From: an uncultured Paracoccaceae bacterium
GTDB taxonomy: Bacteria; Pseudomonadota; Alphaproteobacteria; Rhodobacterales; Rhodobacteraceae
Length of the DNA stretch: 64,000 bases
Direction: 5' to 3'
Assembly: GCA_947488175.1 (NCBI GenBank)
Contig: CANKYO010000005.1
Span: 124,001 to 188,000, forward strand
The notes under the pieces are model-generated. The model saw only the letters and a list, made by a program, of their open reading frames with translations. It was not told the origin of the DNA and did not search any database. The position numbers and the translations under genes are program-made. Below are positions 43,197-52,059 of this stretch, one piece after another. Each line of letters begins with the position of its first letter. Positions within the stretch are counted from its first letter, which is position 1.

Positions 43197-44990
43197 ATGC
43201 ACGCCTACCGTTCGCATAACTGCGCCGAATTGACTGCCGCCAATGTTGGTGAGACCGTCCGCTTGTCGGGCTGGGTCAATCGGGTGCGCGATCATGGCGG
43301 CATCCTGTTTATCGATCTGCGCGACCATTACGGGATCACGCAGGTGCTGTGCGATCCAGATTCGGCGGCCTTTGCCGATGTCGAAAAGGTGCGCAGCGAG
43401 TGGTGCATCCGCATCGATGGTGAGGTCAAGGCGCGTGATCCGGAACTGGTCAACCCCAAACTGCCGACTGGTGAGGTCGAGGTTTTTGTGCGCGGGATTG
43501 AGGTGCTTGGGGCGGCAAAAGAACTGCCCCTGATGGTGTTCGGCGATCAGGAATATCCTGAGGAAACGCGGCTGAAATACCGCTATCTGGACCTGCGCCG
43601 CGAGGCGATGCAGGAGAATATGAAGCTGCGGTCTGATGTTGTCGCATCCATGCGCAAGCGGATGTGGGACACCGGGTTCCGCGAATATCAGACGCCGATC
43701 ATCACGGCCTCATCACCTGAGGGCGCGCGCGATTTCCTTGTCCCGTCCCGTTTGCATCCGGGCAAATTCTACGCCCTGCCGCAGGCGCCACAGCAGTTCA
43801 AGCAGCTGATCATGGTGTCTGGCTACGACAAGTATTTTCAGATCGCCCCGTGTTTCCGCGATGAGGACCCCCGCGCGGACCGGTCACCGACCGATTTCTA
43901 CCAGTTGGATATGGAGATGTCGTTTGTCGAGCAACAGGATGTGTTCGACACGATCCAGCCGGTGCTGATCGGGATTTTCGAGGAATTCGGCAATGGGCGG
44001 AAGGTGGACAAGGTCTGGCCGCAGATTTCCTATCGTGATGCGGCGCTGTGGTACGGCACCGACAAGCCCGACCTGCGCAACCCGATCAAGATGCAGGATG
44101 CATCCGACCATTTCCGCGGGTCCGGCTTTGCGATCTTTGCCAAGCTGTTGGAGCAGGAGGGCACGCAGGTGCGCGCCATTCCGGCGCCCAGGAAGAAGGG
44201 TGGCGATCCGGTGGGGCGCAAGTTCTGCGACCGGATGAATGCCTTTGCGCAGAAGGAAGGGTTGCCCGGGATGGGGTATATCTTCTGGCGGGAGGGCGAG
44301 AACGGCATGGAGGCTGCAGGGCCGCTTGCCAAGAATATCGGGCCGGAACGGACCGAGGCCATTCGCACTCAGCTGGGTCTGGGCCTTGGTGATGCGGCGT
44401 TTTTCCTGGGCGGCAAACCGCATGCGTTTGAGGCGGTCGCGGGCAAGGCGCGCAATGTGATCGGGGAAGAGTTGGGACTGACCGATCTGAACCGCTTTGC
44501 CTTTGCCTGGGTTGTCGATTTTCCCATTTACGAGAAGGACGATGAAACGGGCCGCATCGATTTCGAACATAACCCGTTTTCGATGCCGCAAGGCGGGATG
44601 GATGCACTGAACGGTGATCCGCTGGACGTGCTGGGCTATCAGTATGACCTGGCCTGTAACGGCTATGAACTGGTGTCTGGCGCGATCCGGAACCACAAGC
44701 CCGAGATCATGTTCAAGGCGTTCGAGATTGCCGGTTATGGTGAAGACGAGGTGAAAAAGCGTTTTGGCGGCATGGTCAATGCGTTCCAATACGGTGCGCC
44801 GCCGCATGGTGGCTGTGCTGCCGGGATCGACCGGATCGTGATGTTGCTGGCGGATGAGGCCAATATCCGCGAGGTCATCATGTTCCCGATGAACCAGCGC
44901 GCCGAGGATCTGATGATGGACGCCCCGTCCGAGCCGCAAAATGAGCAATTGCGCGAATTGCGCCTGCGGGTGCTGCCGCCGGAAAGCTGA
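43197..44990 (+). CDS. aspS: aspartyl-tRNA synthetase
   Basis: 597 residues from ATG 43197. Bacterial-type class IIb enzyme: N-terminal OB-fold ([25 protein letters not shown], read in part), motif 2 [22 protein letters not shown] (read in part), the bacterial GAD insertion, and motif 3 [19 protein letters not shown]. In alphaproteobacteria lacking AsnRS such enzymes are often non-discriminating (Asp/Asn) and work with GatCAB; that is inference. The stop overlaps the next start by one base. Confidence 0.95.
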   Translation: MHAYRSHNCAELTAANVGETVRLSGWVNRVRDHGGILFIDLRDHYGITQVLCDPDSAAFADVEKVRSEWCIRIDGEVKARDPELVNPKLPTGEVEVFVRGIEVLGAAKELPLMVFGDQEYPEETRLKYRYLDLRREAMQENMKLRSDVVASMRKRMWDTGFREYQTPIITASSPEGARDFLVPSRLHPGKFYALPQAPQQFKQLIMVSGYDKYFQIAPCFRDEDPRADRSPTDFYQLDMEMSFVEQQDVFDTIQPVLIGIFEEFGNGRKVDKVWPQISYRDAALWYGTDKPDLRNPIKMQDASDHFRGSGFAIFAKLLEQEGTQVRAIPAPRKKGGDPVGRKFCDRMNAFAQKEGLPGMGYIFWREGENGMEAAGPLAKNIGPERTEAIRTQLGLGLGDAAFFLGGKPHAFEAVAGKARNVIGEELGLTDLNRFAFAWVVDFPIYEKDDETGRIDFEHNPFSMPQGGMDALNGDPLDVLGYQYDLACNGYELVSGAIRNHKPEIMFKAFEIAGYGEDEVKKRFGGMVNAFQYGAPPHGGCAAGIDRIVMLLADEANIREVIMFPMNQRAEDLMMDAPSEPQNEQLRELRLRVLPPES

Positions 44991-45481
44991 TGTTTGGCGC
45001 GTCGGTTTCGGTTGCCTTGCAGGCCTTGGATCAGGCGCTGGTCCTGCTGGACAAGGCGACGCCTGCGATGCTGACAGCGCGGCTCGCCCCCGGCATGTTC
45101 ACGTGTGCCGAACAGTTTCTGACCGTGGCGGGTTTCGCGCTGCGCGCGACCTATCCGCTGGCGGGCAAAGATGTGCCGGAACTGGATTACCCTGCCGATA
45201 TGGAGGGGCTGCCCGCGGCATTGAGTTCGGCGCAGTCACTGGTCGGCGAATTGACCGTGGCGGATTTTGATGGTTCTGCCCAAAGGCAGATCACGCATCA
45301 GGCCGGATTTGCCGACCTGACGCAATCCGCCCCGGACTATCTGCAGCATTTCGCCCTGCCGAACCTATGGTTCCACCTGTCCATGGCCTACGCGATCCTG
45401 CGCCAGCAGGGGGCACCAGTCGGCAAGGCCGATTTCGACGGGTTGCATGCCTACCCCGCAGGCTTCGCGTTCGACGATTAG
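44990..45481 (+). CDS. DUF1993 family protein
   Basis: 163 residues from ATG 44990 coupled to aspS (shared base). Four-helix DinB-like bundle of the DUF1993 type: FGASVSVALQALDQALVLLDKA, APGMFTCAEQFLTVAGFALRATYPLAG (read in part), and LPNLWFHLSMAYAILRQQGAPVGKADFDG near the end. Family members are uncharacterised; the DinB/YfiT-like fold often binds a metal through three histidines, but only some are evident here. It converges with the response-regulator gene, overlapping it by 4 nt. Confidence 0.75.
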   Translation: MFGASVSVALQALDQALVLLDKATPAMLTARLAPGMFTCAEQFLTVAGFALRATYPLAGKDVPELDYPADMEGLPAALSSAQSLVGELTVADFDGSAQRQITHQAGFADLTQSAPDYLQHFALPNLWFHLSMAYAILRQQGAPVGKADFDGLHAYPAGFAFDD

Positions 45482-46194
45482 ATCGGACCGCTGGCCGCCA
45501 GCCGCGATTGCACCAGTTGCGACAATTCCTGCACGCCCTTGTCCAGATTGCCCCCCGATGAGCGGAGCGAGGCAAGGTCGCGCACCGCGCGGTCAAGGTC
45601 ATGGTCCTTCGCACTGCGGGCCACGCCGCCCAGAAACTGGGTGACATAATCGATATGCGCATCCTCATCCGCGGATTTAAGGACCTGTGCGATATGGCTG
45701 AGGTCGTCCTGATAGGCGACCGGATCGGGATTGACGACCTCATTGCTCAGCTCTCGCGGGCTGGGCGGTTGCCTGTCAGCGGGCAGGTGTTCCAGAATGG
45801 CTGATTGAAAGGCGGCCAGATTGGCGATGGGTTTCTCGATGAACCCGTCGGCCCCAGCGGCCAGCACGGCGGCGCGCGCCACACTATCGCCGCTGACGCC
45901 AAGGATCACGTCGATCCGCGGTGTCGCCTCTGCCAGTGACTGGATCAGCGCGATCCCTGATCCATCTGGCAGGCCGACATCCACGATCAGCACCGAAGGC
46001 CGGTAGACCGCCAGATGCCGCCGCGCGGTTTCGAGACTATCGGCCCGCCTGATCCGGGCACCGGATCGCAGACATAGCAGGCGCACGGCCTCACTGGCGT
46101 ATCGGCTGTCTTCGACGACCAGCACCGTCAGTCCCAGCAGGGGCCGCCGGGCTGTCGGCGCGCGTGTCAGCATCATGTCAGTCAGGCCATCCAT
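45478..46194 (-). CDS. response regulator with C-terminal helical domain
   Basis: 238 residues from ATG 46194. Residues about 20-140 form a receiver domain: VLVVEDS acidic pair, phospho-acceptor Asp in VLIVDVGLPDGSG, a Ser in GVSGDS, and the lysine in FIEKPI. No DNA-binding or enzymatic output domain follows; instead there is a helical region of about 80 residues with paired helices (AHIDYVTQFLGGVARSAKDHDLDRAVRDLASL, read in parts) that resembles an Hpt-like or scaffold bundle without an obvious phosphorylatable histidine. A role in phosphorelay or protein-interaction output is likely. No cognate kinase is adjacent. Confidence 0.75.
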   Translation of the reverse strand: MDGLTDMMLTRAPTARRPLLGLTVLVVEDSRYASEAVRLLCLRSGARIRRADSLETARRHLAVYRPSVLIVDVGLPDGSGIALIQSLAEATPRIDVILGVSGDSVARAAVLAAGADGFIEKPIANLAAFQSAILEHLPADRQPPSPRELSNEVVNPDPVAYQDDLSHIAQVLKSADEDAHIDYVTQFLGGVARSAKDHDLDRAVRDLASLRSSGGNLDKGVQELSQLVQSRLAASGPI

Positions 46195-46320
46195 AGCGAT
46201 TCTTCCCTTCGGTTGTGGCAGGCCTTATTCAAAGCAGGACAAGGTGAACAGTTTCTTAATCGCATCGCGCGTTGCGAAATATTCTGCGCTGCGGCATAAT
46301 GTCGAAAACGGAGAATTCAC

Positions 46321-46725
46321 ATGATCGGTCGCCTCAACCACGTCGCCATTGCTGTCCCTGATCTGGAGGCCGCAAGTGCCCAATATCGCAACATGCTAGG
46401 GGCGGATGTGGGTGCCCCGCAGGACGAACCGGACCATGGTGTGACGGTCGTTTTTATCAACCTGCCCAATACAAAGATCGAACTGCTTTACCCCCTTGGC
46501 GATGCCTCACCCATTCAGGGGTTTCTGGACAAGAACCCGTCAGGCGGCATCCATCACGTCTGTTACGAGGTCGATGATATCCTGGCCGCCCGCGATCATC
46601 TGCTGGCCGAAGGGGCCCGCGTCCTTGGCGGGGGCGAACCCAAGATCGGGGCGCATGGCAAGCCGGTCCTGTTTCTGCATCCCAAGGATTTCAACGGGTG
46701 CCTGGTGGAACTGGAAGAGGTCTAG
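46321..46725 (+). CDS. mce: methylmalonyl-CoA epimerase
   Basis: 134 residues, VOC fold. HVAIAVPDLEAASAQYRNMLGADV (read in part) holds the first metal histidine; GGIHHVCYEVDD the second; and the C-terminal CLVELEEV the metal-binding glutamate, the pattern of methylmalonyl-CoA epimerases. It interconverts (R)- and (S)-methylmalonyl-CoA in propionyl-CoA assimilation and the ethylmalonyl-CoA pathway. Two small membrane-protein genes follow on the same strand, an arrangement I recall from related genomes. Confidence 0.9.
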   Translation: MIGRLNHVAIAVPDLEAASAQYRNMLGADVGAPQDEPDHGVTVVFINLPNTKIELLYPLGDASPIQGFLDKNPSGGIHHVCYEVDDILAARDHLLAEGARVLGGGEPKIGAHGKPVLFLHPKDFNGCLVELEEV

Positions 46726-46727
46726 GG

Positions 46728-47102
46728 GTGACCGATTTTCAGGACAGGTTGCGGCGGATCGAGGGGGCGAAGGGTGCGCATGAGACGGCGCGATCGGCCG
46801 ATCCCGCGCTTCTGCGGCTGAAGCGGGATGCACTCAAGAAACGACGCAAAGCAACGGCGACCAAGCTAGCTTATATCATAATGACCCCGCTGTTGATCAT
46901 GTTTTTCGTGTTTTGGAGAGAGCCCACGATGGCGTGGCTTTATGCCAATGGCATCCTGCCGGATTACGGTGTCATGCAATTCATGGATGGGCGCACAATG
47001 GTGGATTGGGACCGGACACTTGTTGCTGCGGCGGCAGGTGCCGCATCCGGTCTTGTCGGATATCTGATTGCAACACCGGTTGTTCGCATTTTCATGCGCT
47101 GA
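46728..47102 (+). CDS. small membrane protein of unknown function
   Basis: 124 residues from GTG 46728, two bases after the mce stop; a longer frame from 46698 would overlap mce. The first 45 residues are charged (RLKRDALKKRRKATATKLAY), then one membrane helix (IIMTPLLIMFFVFW), a short loop, and a second helix (TLVAAAAGAASGLVGYLIA), ending RIFMR. I do not recognise a family. Coupling with mce suggests the same transcript; topology suggests both termini in the cytoplasm. Confidence 0.65.
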   Translation: MTDFQDRLRRIEGAKGAHETARSADPALLRLKRDALKKRRKATATKLAYIIMTPLLIMFFVFWREPTMAWLYANGILPDYGVMQFMDGRTMVDWDRTLVAAAAGAASGLVGYLIATPVVRIFMR

Positions 47103-47198
47103 GTTCATCGCGCCGTCTGTCATCGGCGTTTTGCCGCAATGCTCTTGTCAGGTCTGTTTTGCGCAGTATGTGAGCAGTATTGAAAGAAAGGAACAATT

Positions 47199-47486
47199 AT
47201 GGGCCCTGTATCCGCCATCGTACTGTTTGCCGTGGTCTGGGCCATGGTATTCTTCATCGTGCTGCCCTTGCGCTTGCAAACTCAAGGCGAGGCAGGTGAG
47301 ATTGTGCCGGGCACCCATGCTTCCGCCCCGGCGGATGCTCAGATTGGCCGCAAGGCAAAGATCACAACCCTATGGGCGCTGCCCATCTGGGCGGTGATTG
47401 CGGGGACGATCCTGTCGGGTGTCATCTCGGTCCGGGATATCGACTGGTTTGACCGGATGTCGACGCCGGAGGTCAGCCGGGACTGA
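47199..47486 (+). CDS. DUF1467 family membrane protein
   Basis: 95 residues from ATG 47199. Two membrane helices: IVLFAVVWAMVFFIVLPLRLQTQGE (DUF1467 signature VxWWxxxFxxLPxG/RxQ-like, read in part) and LWALPIWAVIAGTILSGVI, separated by a short polar loop GTHASAPADAQIGRKAK. The family is widespread in alphaproteobacteria, usually close to mce or proS-like genes, with unknown function. It overlaps the convergent EI24 gene by 14 nt. Confidence 0.8.
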   Translation: MGPVSAIVLFAVVWAMVFFIVLPLRLQTQGEAGEIVPGTHASAPADAQIGRKAKITTLWALPIWAVIAGTILSGVISVRDIDWFDRMSTPEVSRD

Positions 47487-48162
47487 GCCTGTGATAGAGA
47501 TGGGTGAATGTGGCCGCCCCGAGGATCGGGATGAAAAGATTGATCAGCGGGATGGTCAACGGCACGGCCATCAGACAACCGGCCAGCCAGATTGCCCCCA
47601 GATGCTTGCTGCGTAACTCCTTTGCGCCAGCCCGTCCAACCCTGCGCATGGCGGCCAGTTGAAAATACTCGCGGCCCAGCAGAAACCCGTTGAGCGCGTA
47701 GAAGATGAAGAACGCGGCAAAGGGGAAGATCACGTACAGGATGATCGCAAATAGGTTGGCGGCGACCAGCACGCCTAGGAAATTCACCGTGTCGCGCATG
47801 CCTTCGGCAAAGGTCACTTTGGTGGCAGGGGGCAGGGTGGGATAGTGCTTCTCCTCAACCGCCTGCGCCACCTCGTCGAGAAAGAGCGATGTGATCGCCG
47901 AGGCGACGGGCACCATCAGGAAGATCGAGAGAATAAAAACCAACCCCAATGATCCCCAACTCAACAGATCGCCGAGCCACGTAATTTCGCCCACGCCTGG
48001 CAGGCTGATCGGTTCCGCGGTCAACCATTCGACCAGTTGCAGCAGGATCGCATAAAGCCCGATCAGCAGGGCGATGGTGATCCCGATCCCCCGCCACAGC
48101 ACACTTTGAAATCGGCCATCCGGCAATTGCCCGATCGCTTTGAAAAAATCGCTGAAAATCAT
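47473..48162 (-). CDS. EI24/CysZ-like membrane protein
   Basis: 229 residues from ATG 48162. Four or more membrane segments (e.g. GIGITIALLIGLYAILLQLV, LVFILSIFLMVPVASAITSLFLDEVA read in part), the motif FLDEVAQAVEEKHYP after the second, and NGFLLGREYFQLAAMRR, all typical of the EI24 domain that includes CysZ. E. coli CysZ supports sulfate uptake; whether this member does so is unproven. The start overlaps the stop of the nitroreductase gene (ATGA), so both are co-translated. Confidence 0.78.
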   Translation of the reverse strand: MIFSDFFKAIGQLPDGRFQSVLWRGIGITIALLIGLYAILLQLVEWLTAEPISLPGVGEITWLGDLLSWGSLGLVFILSIFLMVPVASAITSLFLDEVAQAVEEKHYPTLPPATKVTFAEGMRDTVNFLGVLVAANLFAIILYVIFPFAAFFIFYALNGFLLGREYFQLAAMRRVGRAGAKELRSKHLGAIWLAGCLMAVPLTIPLINLFIPILGAATFTHLYHRLSPG

Positions 48163-48737
48163 GCGTCTATCCAGGTGGTAATCTGTGCCAGATCAGGGCG
48201 GGGGCGTTCGGGCGGGGCGTGGGTTTCGGTGCCCAGATGGATAAAACCCGCAACCGTTTCATGATCGGCCAATCCCAGCCCGTCGCGGATGAAATCGCGG
48301 TCATGGCTGGCCCAGCCGGACAGCCAATTCGCGCCCCATCCGGCGGCAAGCGCCGCGTTCAACAAGGCTAGACAGACCGCCCCTGCAGAATAGACCTGTT
48401 CGATCTGCGGGATCTTTTCGGAGGGTTTGGGCGCGCTGATCACCGCGATGGCCAGATCCGCATCGGCATATTGCGCTTGCGCCTTGGCGATCTTGTCCGG
48501 GTCGACCTCCAAGACTGCACCCCGGTCGGGAACCATGGCGGCCAGCCGGGCCAGCGCCGGTTTCGCCAGCACGATAAAGCGCCACGGTTCCAGCTTGCCG
48601 TGATCCGGCGTGCGCGCGGCGGCGGTCAGCAGAGTCTCTACCGTTGCGCGGTCGGGCACCGGAGTTGTCAGCGTTTTGGCAGGGCGGGACCGGCGGGTCA
48701 GCAGGAAGTCGAGGGCGGCTGGGTTGGGGTCGGGCAC
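48159..48737 (-). CDS. nitroreductase family protein (YdjA-like)
   Basis: 192 residues from GTG 48737 behind AGGAG. FMN-binding features: LLTRRSRPAKTL at the N-terminus, ARTPDHGKLEPWRFIVL (the YdjA-type APDHG region), AALAAGWGANWLSG and the C-terminal FIHLGTETHAPPERPRP. The enzyme probably reduces nitro or quinone-like compounds with NAD(P)H; natural substrate unknown. First gene of a two-gene minus-strand unit with the EI24 gene. Confidence 0.85.
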   Translation of the reverse strand: MPDPNPAALDFLLTRRSRPAKTLTTPVPDRATVETLLTAAARTPDHGKLEPWRFIVLAKPALARLAAMVPDRGAVLEVDPDKIAKAQAQYADADLAIAVISAPKPSEKIPQIEQVYSAGAVCLALLNAALAAGWGANWLSGWASHDRDFIRDGLGLADHETVAGFIHLGTETHAPPERPRPDLAQITTWIDA

Positions 48738-48876
48738 AAAAAGCTCCTGTCTGCGATTGGTGCAGAGATATGCAGTGGGTCAGGTCGCTGCAACCACTAA
48801 GCCCTGTGGAGTCACTGTGCGGCTGCGCGCAGTGGCGCCGGACGACCCGTTCAGTCACTAGCGACGGCTGTGGGCG

Positions 48877-48923
48877 ACAAATCCTCGAGGAGGATTTGTG
48901 ATCAGACTTTCGGTGAAAGTCTG
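48877..48923. repeat. two perfect hairpins in tandem
   Basis: ACAAATCCTC (48877-48886), loop GAG, GAGGATTTGT (48890-48899); then CAGACTTTC (48903-48911), loop GGT, GAAAGTCTG (48915-48923). Both are perfect with 3-nt loops and lie in the 292-nt gap between the divergent nitroreductase and phosphotransferase genes. They lack T tracts and so do not look like terminators. Confidence 0.6.
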
Positions 48924-49029
48924 TCAGGGGCGACGCTCTCGGATCGGCTCTGCAAGTTCAAATTAGCCACAATGTGTTTACACCATTTTTCAGGTCGGAC
49001 ATATCAGGGGACATGACTGGATATCTGAC

Positions 49030-49902
49030 GTGACGGACGGCCGACAATCCTCTCTGGCTGCCGAGAAACTTGGCTCTGACAGGTTGCTGGCACTTGGGTT
49101 TTTGCTGGGTGATCACCTGGGCGGGGCGACGGAAGGGGCGTGGCGCGCAACTGCACCCCATGGCGGGCAAGTCGTGCTGAAATGGTCCGCCAATCCGGGT
49201 ATGGTGGCCGATTATGCCAAGCTTTGCCCCAGTTTGAATACGTTGCGCGGGCGCGGCGTTCCGGTGGCCAGATATCTTGAGGTGATCCCGTTTGAAGGTG
49301 GCACGCTGTCGGTGCAGCAGTTCTTGCCTGGCCGGTCACAAGATCGCCTGCCACCAGCGGTGGTCGCGGCGATAGTCGGATTTATCGGAGCGAAAGCCGG
49401 GATCGGCGGCCCTGGCCCGGCGGATGCACATAACTGGGGTGGCTTTGTCGTGCAGGCCCTGCGCAAAGGGCAGGATGTGTGGTGTGCGCATGCACCGCTG
49501 CGGGATTGGGGGCCAGCGAGTGCTGCCTTTCTTGACCGCATTGAAGCTCTGGGTGCGGCCGCCGACCCAGACTGGTTCCTGGATGACGGGCTTGTGCATC
49601 TGGACCTACATACCGACAATATCCTGATCGAGGGTGACAGAGTGACTGGCATCATCGACTGGGAAGGGGCCTGTACTGGTGACCATCTGTATGACCTTGT
49701 GCAATTCGCCTTTGACCTTGATGGGCATGACCAGTCCATTTGGGAGATTGTCGATGCCGCCGGTCTGCGTCCAGAGGTGATCCGGGCCTATGTGGCTCTG
49801 CTTGTTCTGCAATCCATGTCTGCGGCGATCCTTGATCGGCCTTCGGATATGGAACGCCAGCTTGCCCGCGCCGAACGGGTGTTTGACCGTTACGGGGTTT
49901 AG
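49030..49902 (+). CDS. APH-family phosphotransferase
   Basis: 290 residues from GTG 49030. Aminoglycoside-phosphotransferase/choline-kinase-like fold: the N-lobe contains GGATEGAWRA and VVLKWS (nucleotide-binding lysine), and the C-lobe the catalytic loop VHLDLHTDNIL with Asp and Asn, then VTGIIDWEGACTGDHLYDL, the DxD-like metal site. Such proteins phosphorylate small alcohols, sugars or antibiotics; the substrate cannot be inferred. It is divergent from the nitroreductase unit and convergent with the HDAC-like gene. Confidence 0.8.
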   Translation: MTDGRQSSLAAEKLGSDRLLALGFLLGDHLGGATEGAWRATAPHGGQVVLKWSANPGMVADYAKLCPSLNTLRGRGVPVARYLEVIPFEGGTLSVQQFLPGRSQDRLPPAVVAAIVGFIGAKAGIGGPGPADAHNWGGFVVQALRKGQDVWCAHAPLRDWGPASAAFLDRIEALGAAADPDWFLDDGLVHLDLHTDNILIEGDRVTGIIDWEGACTGDHLYDLVQFAFDLDGHDQSIWEIVDAAGLRPEVIRAYVALLVLQSMSAAILDRPSDMERQLARAERVFDRYGV

Positions 49903-49908
49903 CGCTGT

Positions 49909-51006
49909 CTAAAGTGCGGTGACCATATCCCCGATCACGCCGTCCAGATAGGCATCGAAACGGGCATCGGGTTGGCGCAGGGGGAATACCTCGGCAAAGG
50001 GGTCCGGCGCGGTAATGGCGCTGCCCGACATCACCTCAAGCACGCGGTGTCCGCAGAAGGGGACATAGGTTTCGGAATAGCCGCCCTCATGCACCATCAA
50101 AAGCTTTCCATCGCAAATCTCAGCGGCAAGGTCCATGACCTGCCGCGTCATGGCACCAAAGGTTTCTGCAGTCGCCAGCATCCGCCCCAGCGGGTCGTTC
50201 GCGGCCGCATCGAAACCACAGGCGATGATCAGCACATCGGGTCTGAAAGATCGGATGGCAGGCAGAGCCAGCCGCTCCATTGCCGCCAGATACCCAGTGT
50301 GGCCGGTGCCGGGAGGCAGCGGAATGTTGAGGTTGAAGCCCATGCCATCACCCACCCCCCGGTCAGCGAACGCACCCGTATCCATCGGGTAATTCCGGTC
50401 CTGATGCAGTGAGATGGTCAGTACATCGGCCCGGTCGTAGAAGACGGCTTCAGTCCCGTTGCCGTGATGCACATCCCAGTCGAGCACGGCAAAACGCTGG
50501 GCGAGCCCGGCGGCGCGCGCGGCCTCGATCGCGATGCCGATATTGTTGAGCAGGCAGAAGCCGTTGGGATAGTCCGGCAGGCAGTGATGGCCGGGCGGGC
50601 GCGACAGGGAATAGGCGTTATGCACGTCACCCTGAAGCACTGCGGCAAGGGCTGCCTTGGCCAAGCCGGCGGACAGGGCGGCCAGCTCATAACCCCCGGG
50701 ACCAAAAGGCGTGCGGCGACCCAGCTCACCCCCGCCTGCATCGGAAAGCCGTTTGAATTCATCCAGATAGCTGGCCGGATGGATGCGCAAAAGATCATCG
50801 CGCGTTGCCACCTCGGCCCCGCGCATGTCAAGCGCACGGGCCAGGCCGGTGACTTCGATCAGGTTTTTCAGGCGGCGTTTGGTTTCGGGGTTTTCGGGCA
50901 GCCCGCCATCCAGCGGCTGCACCAGACCACCGACGGGCAACATACCTGCGTAGTTGCCGCCGCCATGCCAAAAGCACCGTTCATCCCAGAAAAACCCTGT
51001 GGTCAT
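49909..51006 (-). CDS. class II histone-deacetylase-like amidohydrolase
   Basis: 365 residues from ATG 51006 (MTTGFFWDERCFWH); the open frame extends further up but that part is Arg/Cys-rich and improbable. HDAC-fold signatures: LSRPPGHHCLPDYPNGFCLLNNIGIA (read in part) with the HH pair, VLDWDVHHGNGT (zinc Asp and His), SLHQDRNYP, ACGFDAAANDPLG (second zinc Asp) and HEGGYSE. In bacteria these enzymes deacetylate polyamines or other small amides, or proteins. The presence of homospermidine synthase elsewhere in the window makes acetylpolyamines a reasonable but untested substrate. Confidence 0.9.
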   Translation of the reverse strand: MTTGFFWDERCFWHGGGNYAGMLPVGGLVQPLDGGLPENPETKRRLKNLIEVTGLARALDMRGAEVATRDDLLRIHPASYLDEFKRLSDAGGGELGRRTPFGPGGYELAALSAGLAKAALAAVLQGDVHNAYSLSRPPGHHCLPDYPNGFCLLNNIGIAIEAARAAGLAQRFAVLDWDVHHGNGTEAVFYDRADVLTISLHQDRNYPMDTGAFADRGVGDGMGFNLNIPLPPGTGHTGYLAAMERLALPAIRSFRPDVLIIACGFDAAANDPLGRMLATAETFGAMTRQVMDLAAEICDGKLLMVHEGGYSETYVPFCGHRVLEVMSGSAITAPDPFAEVFPLRQPDARFDAYLDGVIGDMVTAL

Positions 51007-51150
51007 TGCATGATCCCCGCCCGCCTGTACGGCAGAGTTGCGCAGACGGGGCGCAGGTGCAAGCGGACAGCCCACTTCATCTGCATTGGGCGTCGCGAAA
51101 AATGGCGCTAGTCTCAGTCTGACAAAGATGGGCGAAATCGAAGGCACGGA

Positions 51151-52059
51151 ATGTTGTGGACGATCATGAAAGTTTTTGTGGGCGTGCTGCTGATCGCGGC
51201 GCTGACAGCCTGTGTGCAGATCTATCGCAATTCGGGTCAGCAAGCCTTGCCGCCGCGCGATGACGGGGTGTTGCGGCTGGCCACCTATAATGTGCACTAC
51301 ATCATCCTTGGCCGTGAAACCGGCCCATGGTCGGTCGGCGATTGGGAACGGCGCAAGGAACCACTTGATCAGGCCTTCAAGGCGCTTGATGCCGATCTGG
51401 TCGCATTTCAGGAGATGGAGAGTTTCCAGCGGGGCAGCGATGGCAGCGTCAATCTGGCGCGCGACTGGCTGCTGGAGCGTAATCCCGGCTACCTGGCGGC
51501 GGCCAGTGGCGATTGGCGCAGCTTTCCCTCGACCCAGCCGATCCTGTATCGGGCCGACCGGCTGACACTGCGCGATCAGGGCTGGTTTTTCTTTTCCGAC
51601 ACGCCTGATGTGATCTATTCGCGGACCTTCAACGGCTCCTTTCCCGCCTTTGCATCATGGGCGCAGTTCGAGACACCGGGCGGCGATGCGTTCCGCATGG
51701 TGAATGTGCATTTCGAATATAGCAGCCGGTCCAACCGGTTGCTGTCTGCCGCGCTTGTCCGTGACCGGATCGCCCCGTGGATCAATGCGGGTGAGACGGT
51801 ATTTGTCGTCGGCGATCTGAATGCGCGGATAGGTGCCCCGACAATGCGCAATATTGAGGAAGCGGGGGTCAGTTTCATGCCTGTGCAGGGCGCCACCTAT
51901 CATTTCAATCAAGGGCTGCATCTGTTCGGGGCGATTGACCATATCGGGGCGACGGCGGATGTGCAGCCCGTCACCGATCCGGTTGTGTTGCGTCAGAGGT
52001 TTGGCGGTGAATGGCCCACCGATCATTATCCGGTTGTTGTGGACGTGGCCTTGCCGTGA
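51151..52059 (+). CDS. endonuclease/exonuclease/phosphatase (EEP) family protein, lipoprotein-like
   Basis: 302 residues from ATG 51151 (ATG 51166 possible). A signal region VGVLLIAALTAC resembles a lipobox, so it may be lipid-anchored in the envelope. EEP-fold motifs: RLATYNVHYI, LVAFQEME (catalytic Glu), MVNVHFEY, VFVVGDLNAR (GDLNA), DHIGAT and the final TDHYPVVVDV (catalytic His). These metal-dependent phosphoesterases act on nucleic acids, phospholipids or inositides; the envelope location points away from DNA repair. It converges with the hydrolase gene, overlapping its 3' end. Confidence 0.78.
   Translation: MLWTIMKVFVGVLLIAALTACVQIYRNSGQQALPPRDDGVLRLATYNVHYIILGRETGPWSVGDWERRKEPLDQAFKALDADLVAFQEMESFQRGSDGSVNLARDWLLERNPGYLAAASGDWRSFPSTQPILYRADRLTLRDQGWFFFSDTPDVIYSRTFNGSFPAFASWAQFETPGGDAFRMVNVHFEYSSRSNRLLSAALVRDRIAPWINAGETVFVVGDLNARIGAPTMRNIEEAGVSFMPVQGATYHFNQGLHLFGAIDHIGATADVQPVTDPVVLRQRFGGEWPTDHYPVVVDVALP

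Noticed and set aside
43884..44948. 354-codon minus-strand frame inside aspS
   Set aside because: Antisense shadow; aspS motifs are complete on the plus strand.
48815..48861. Short plus-strand sequence VRLRAVAPDDP resembling the start of a GNAT acetyltransferase
   Set aside because: Only about 12 codons before a stop; too short to support a remnant.
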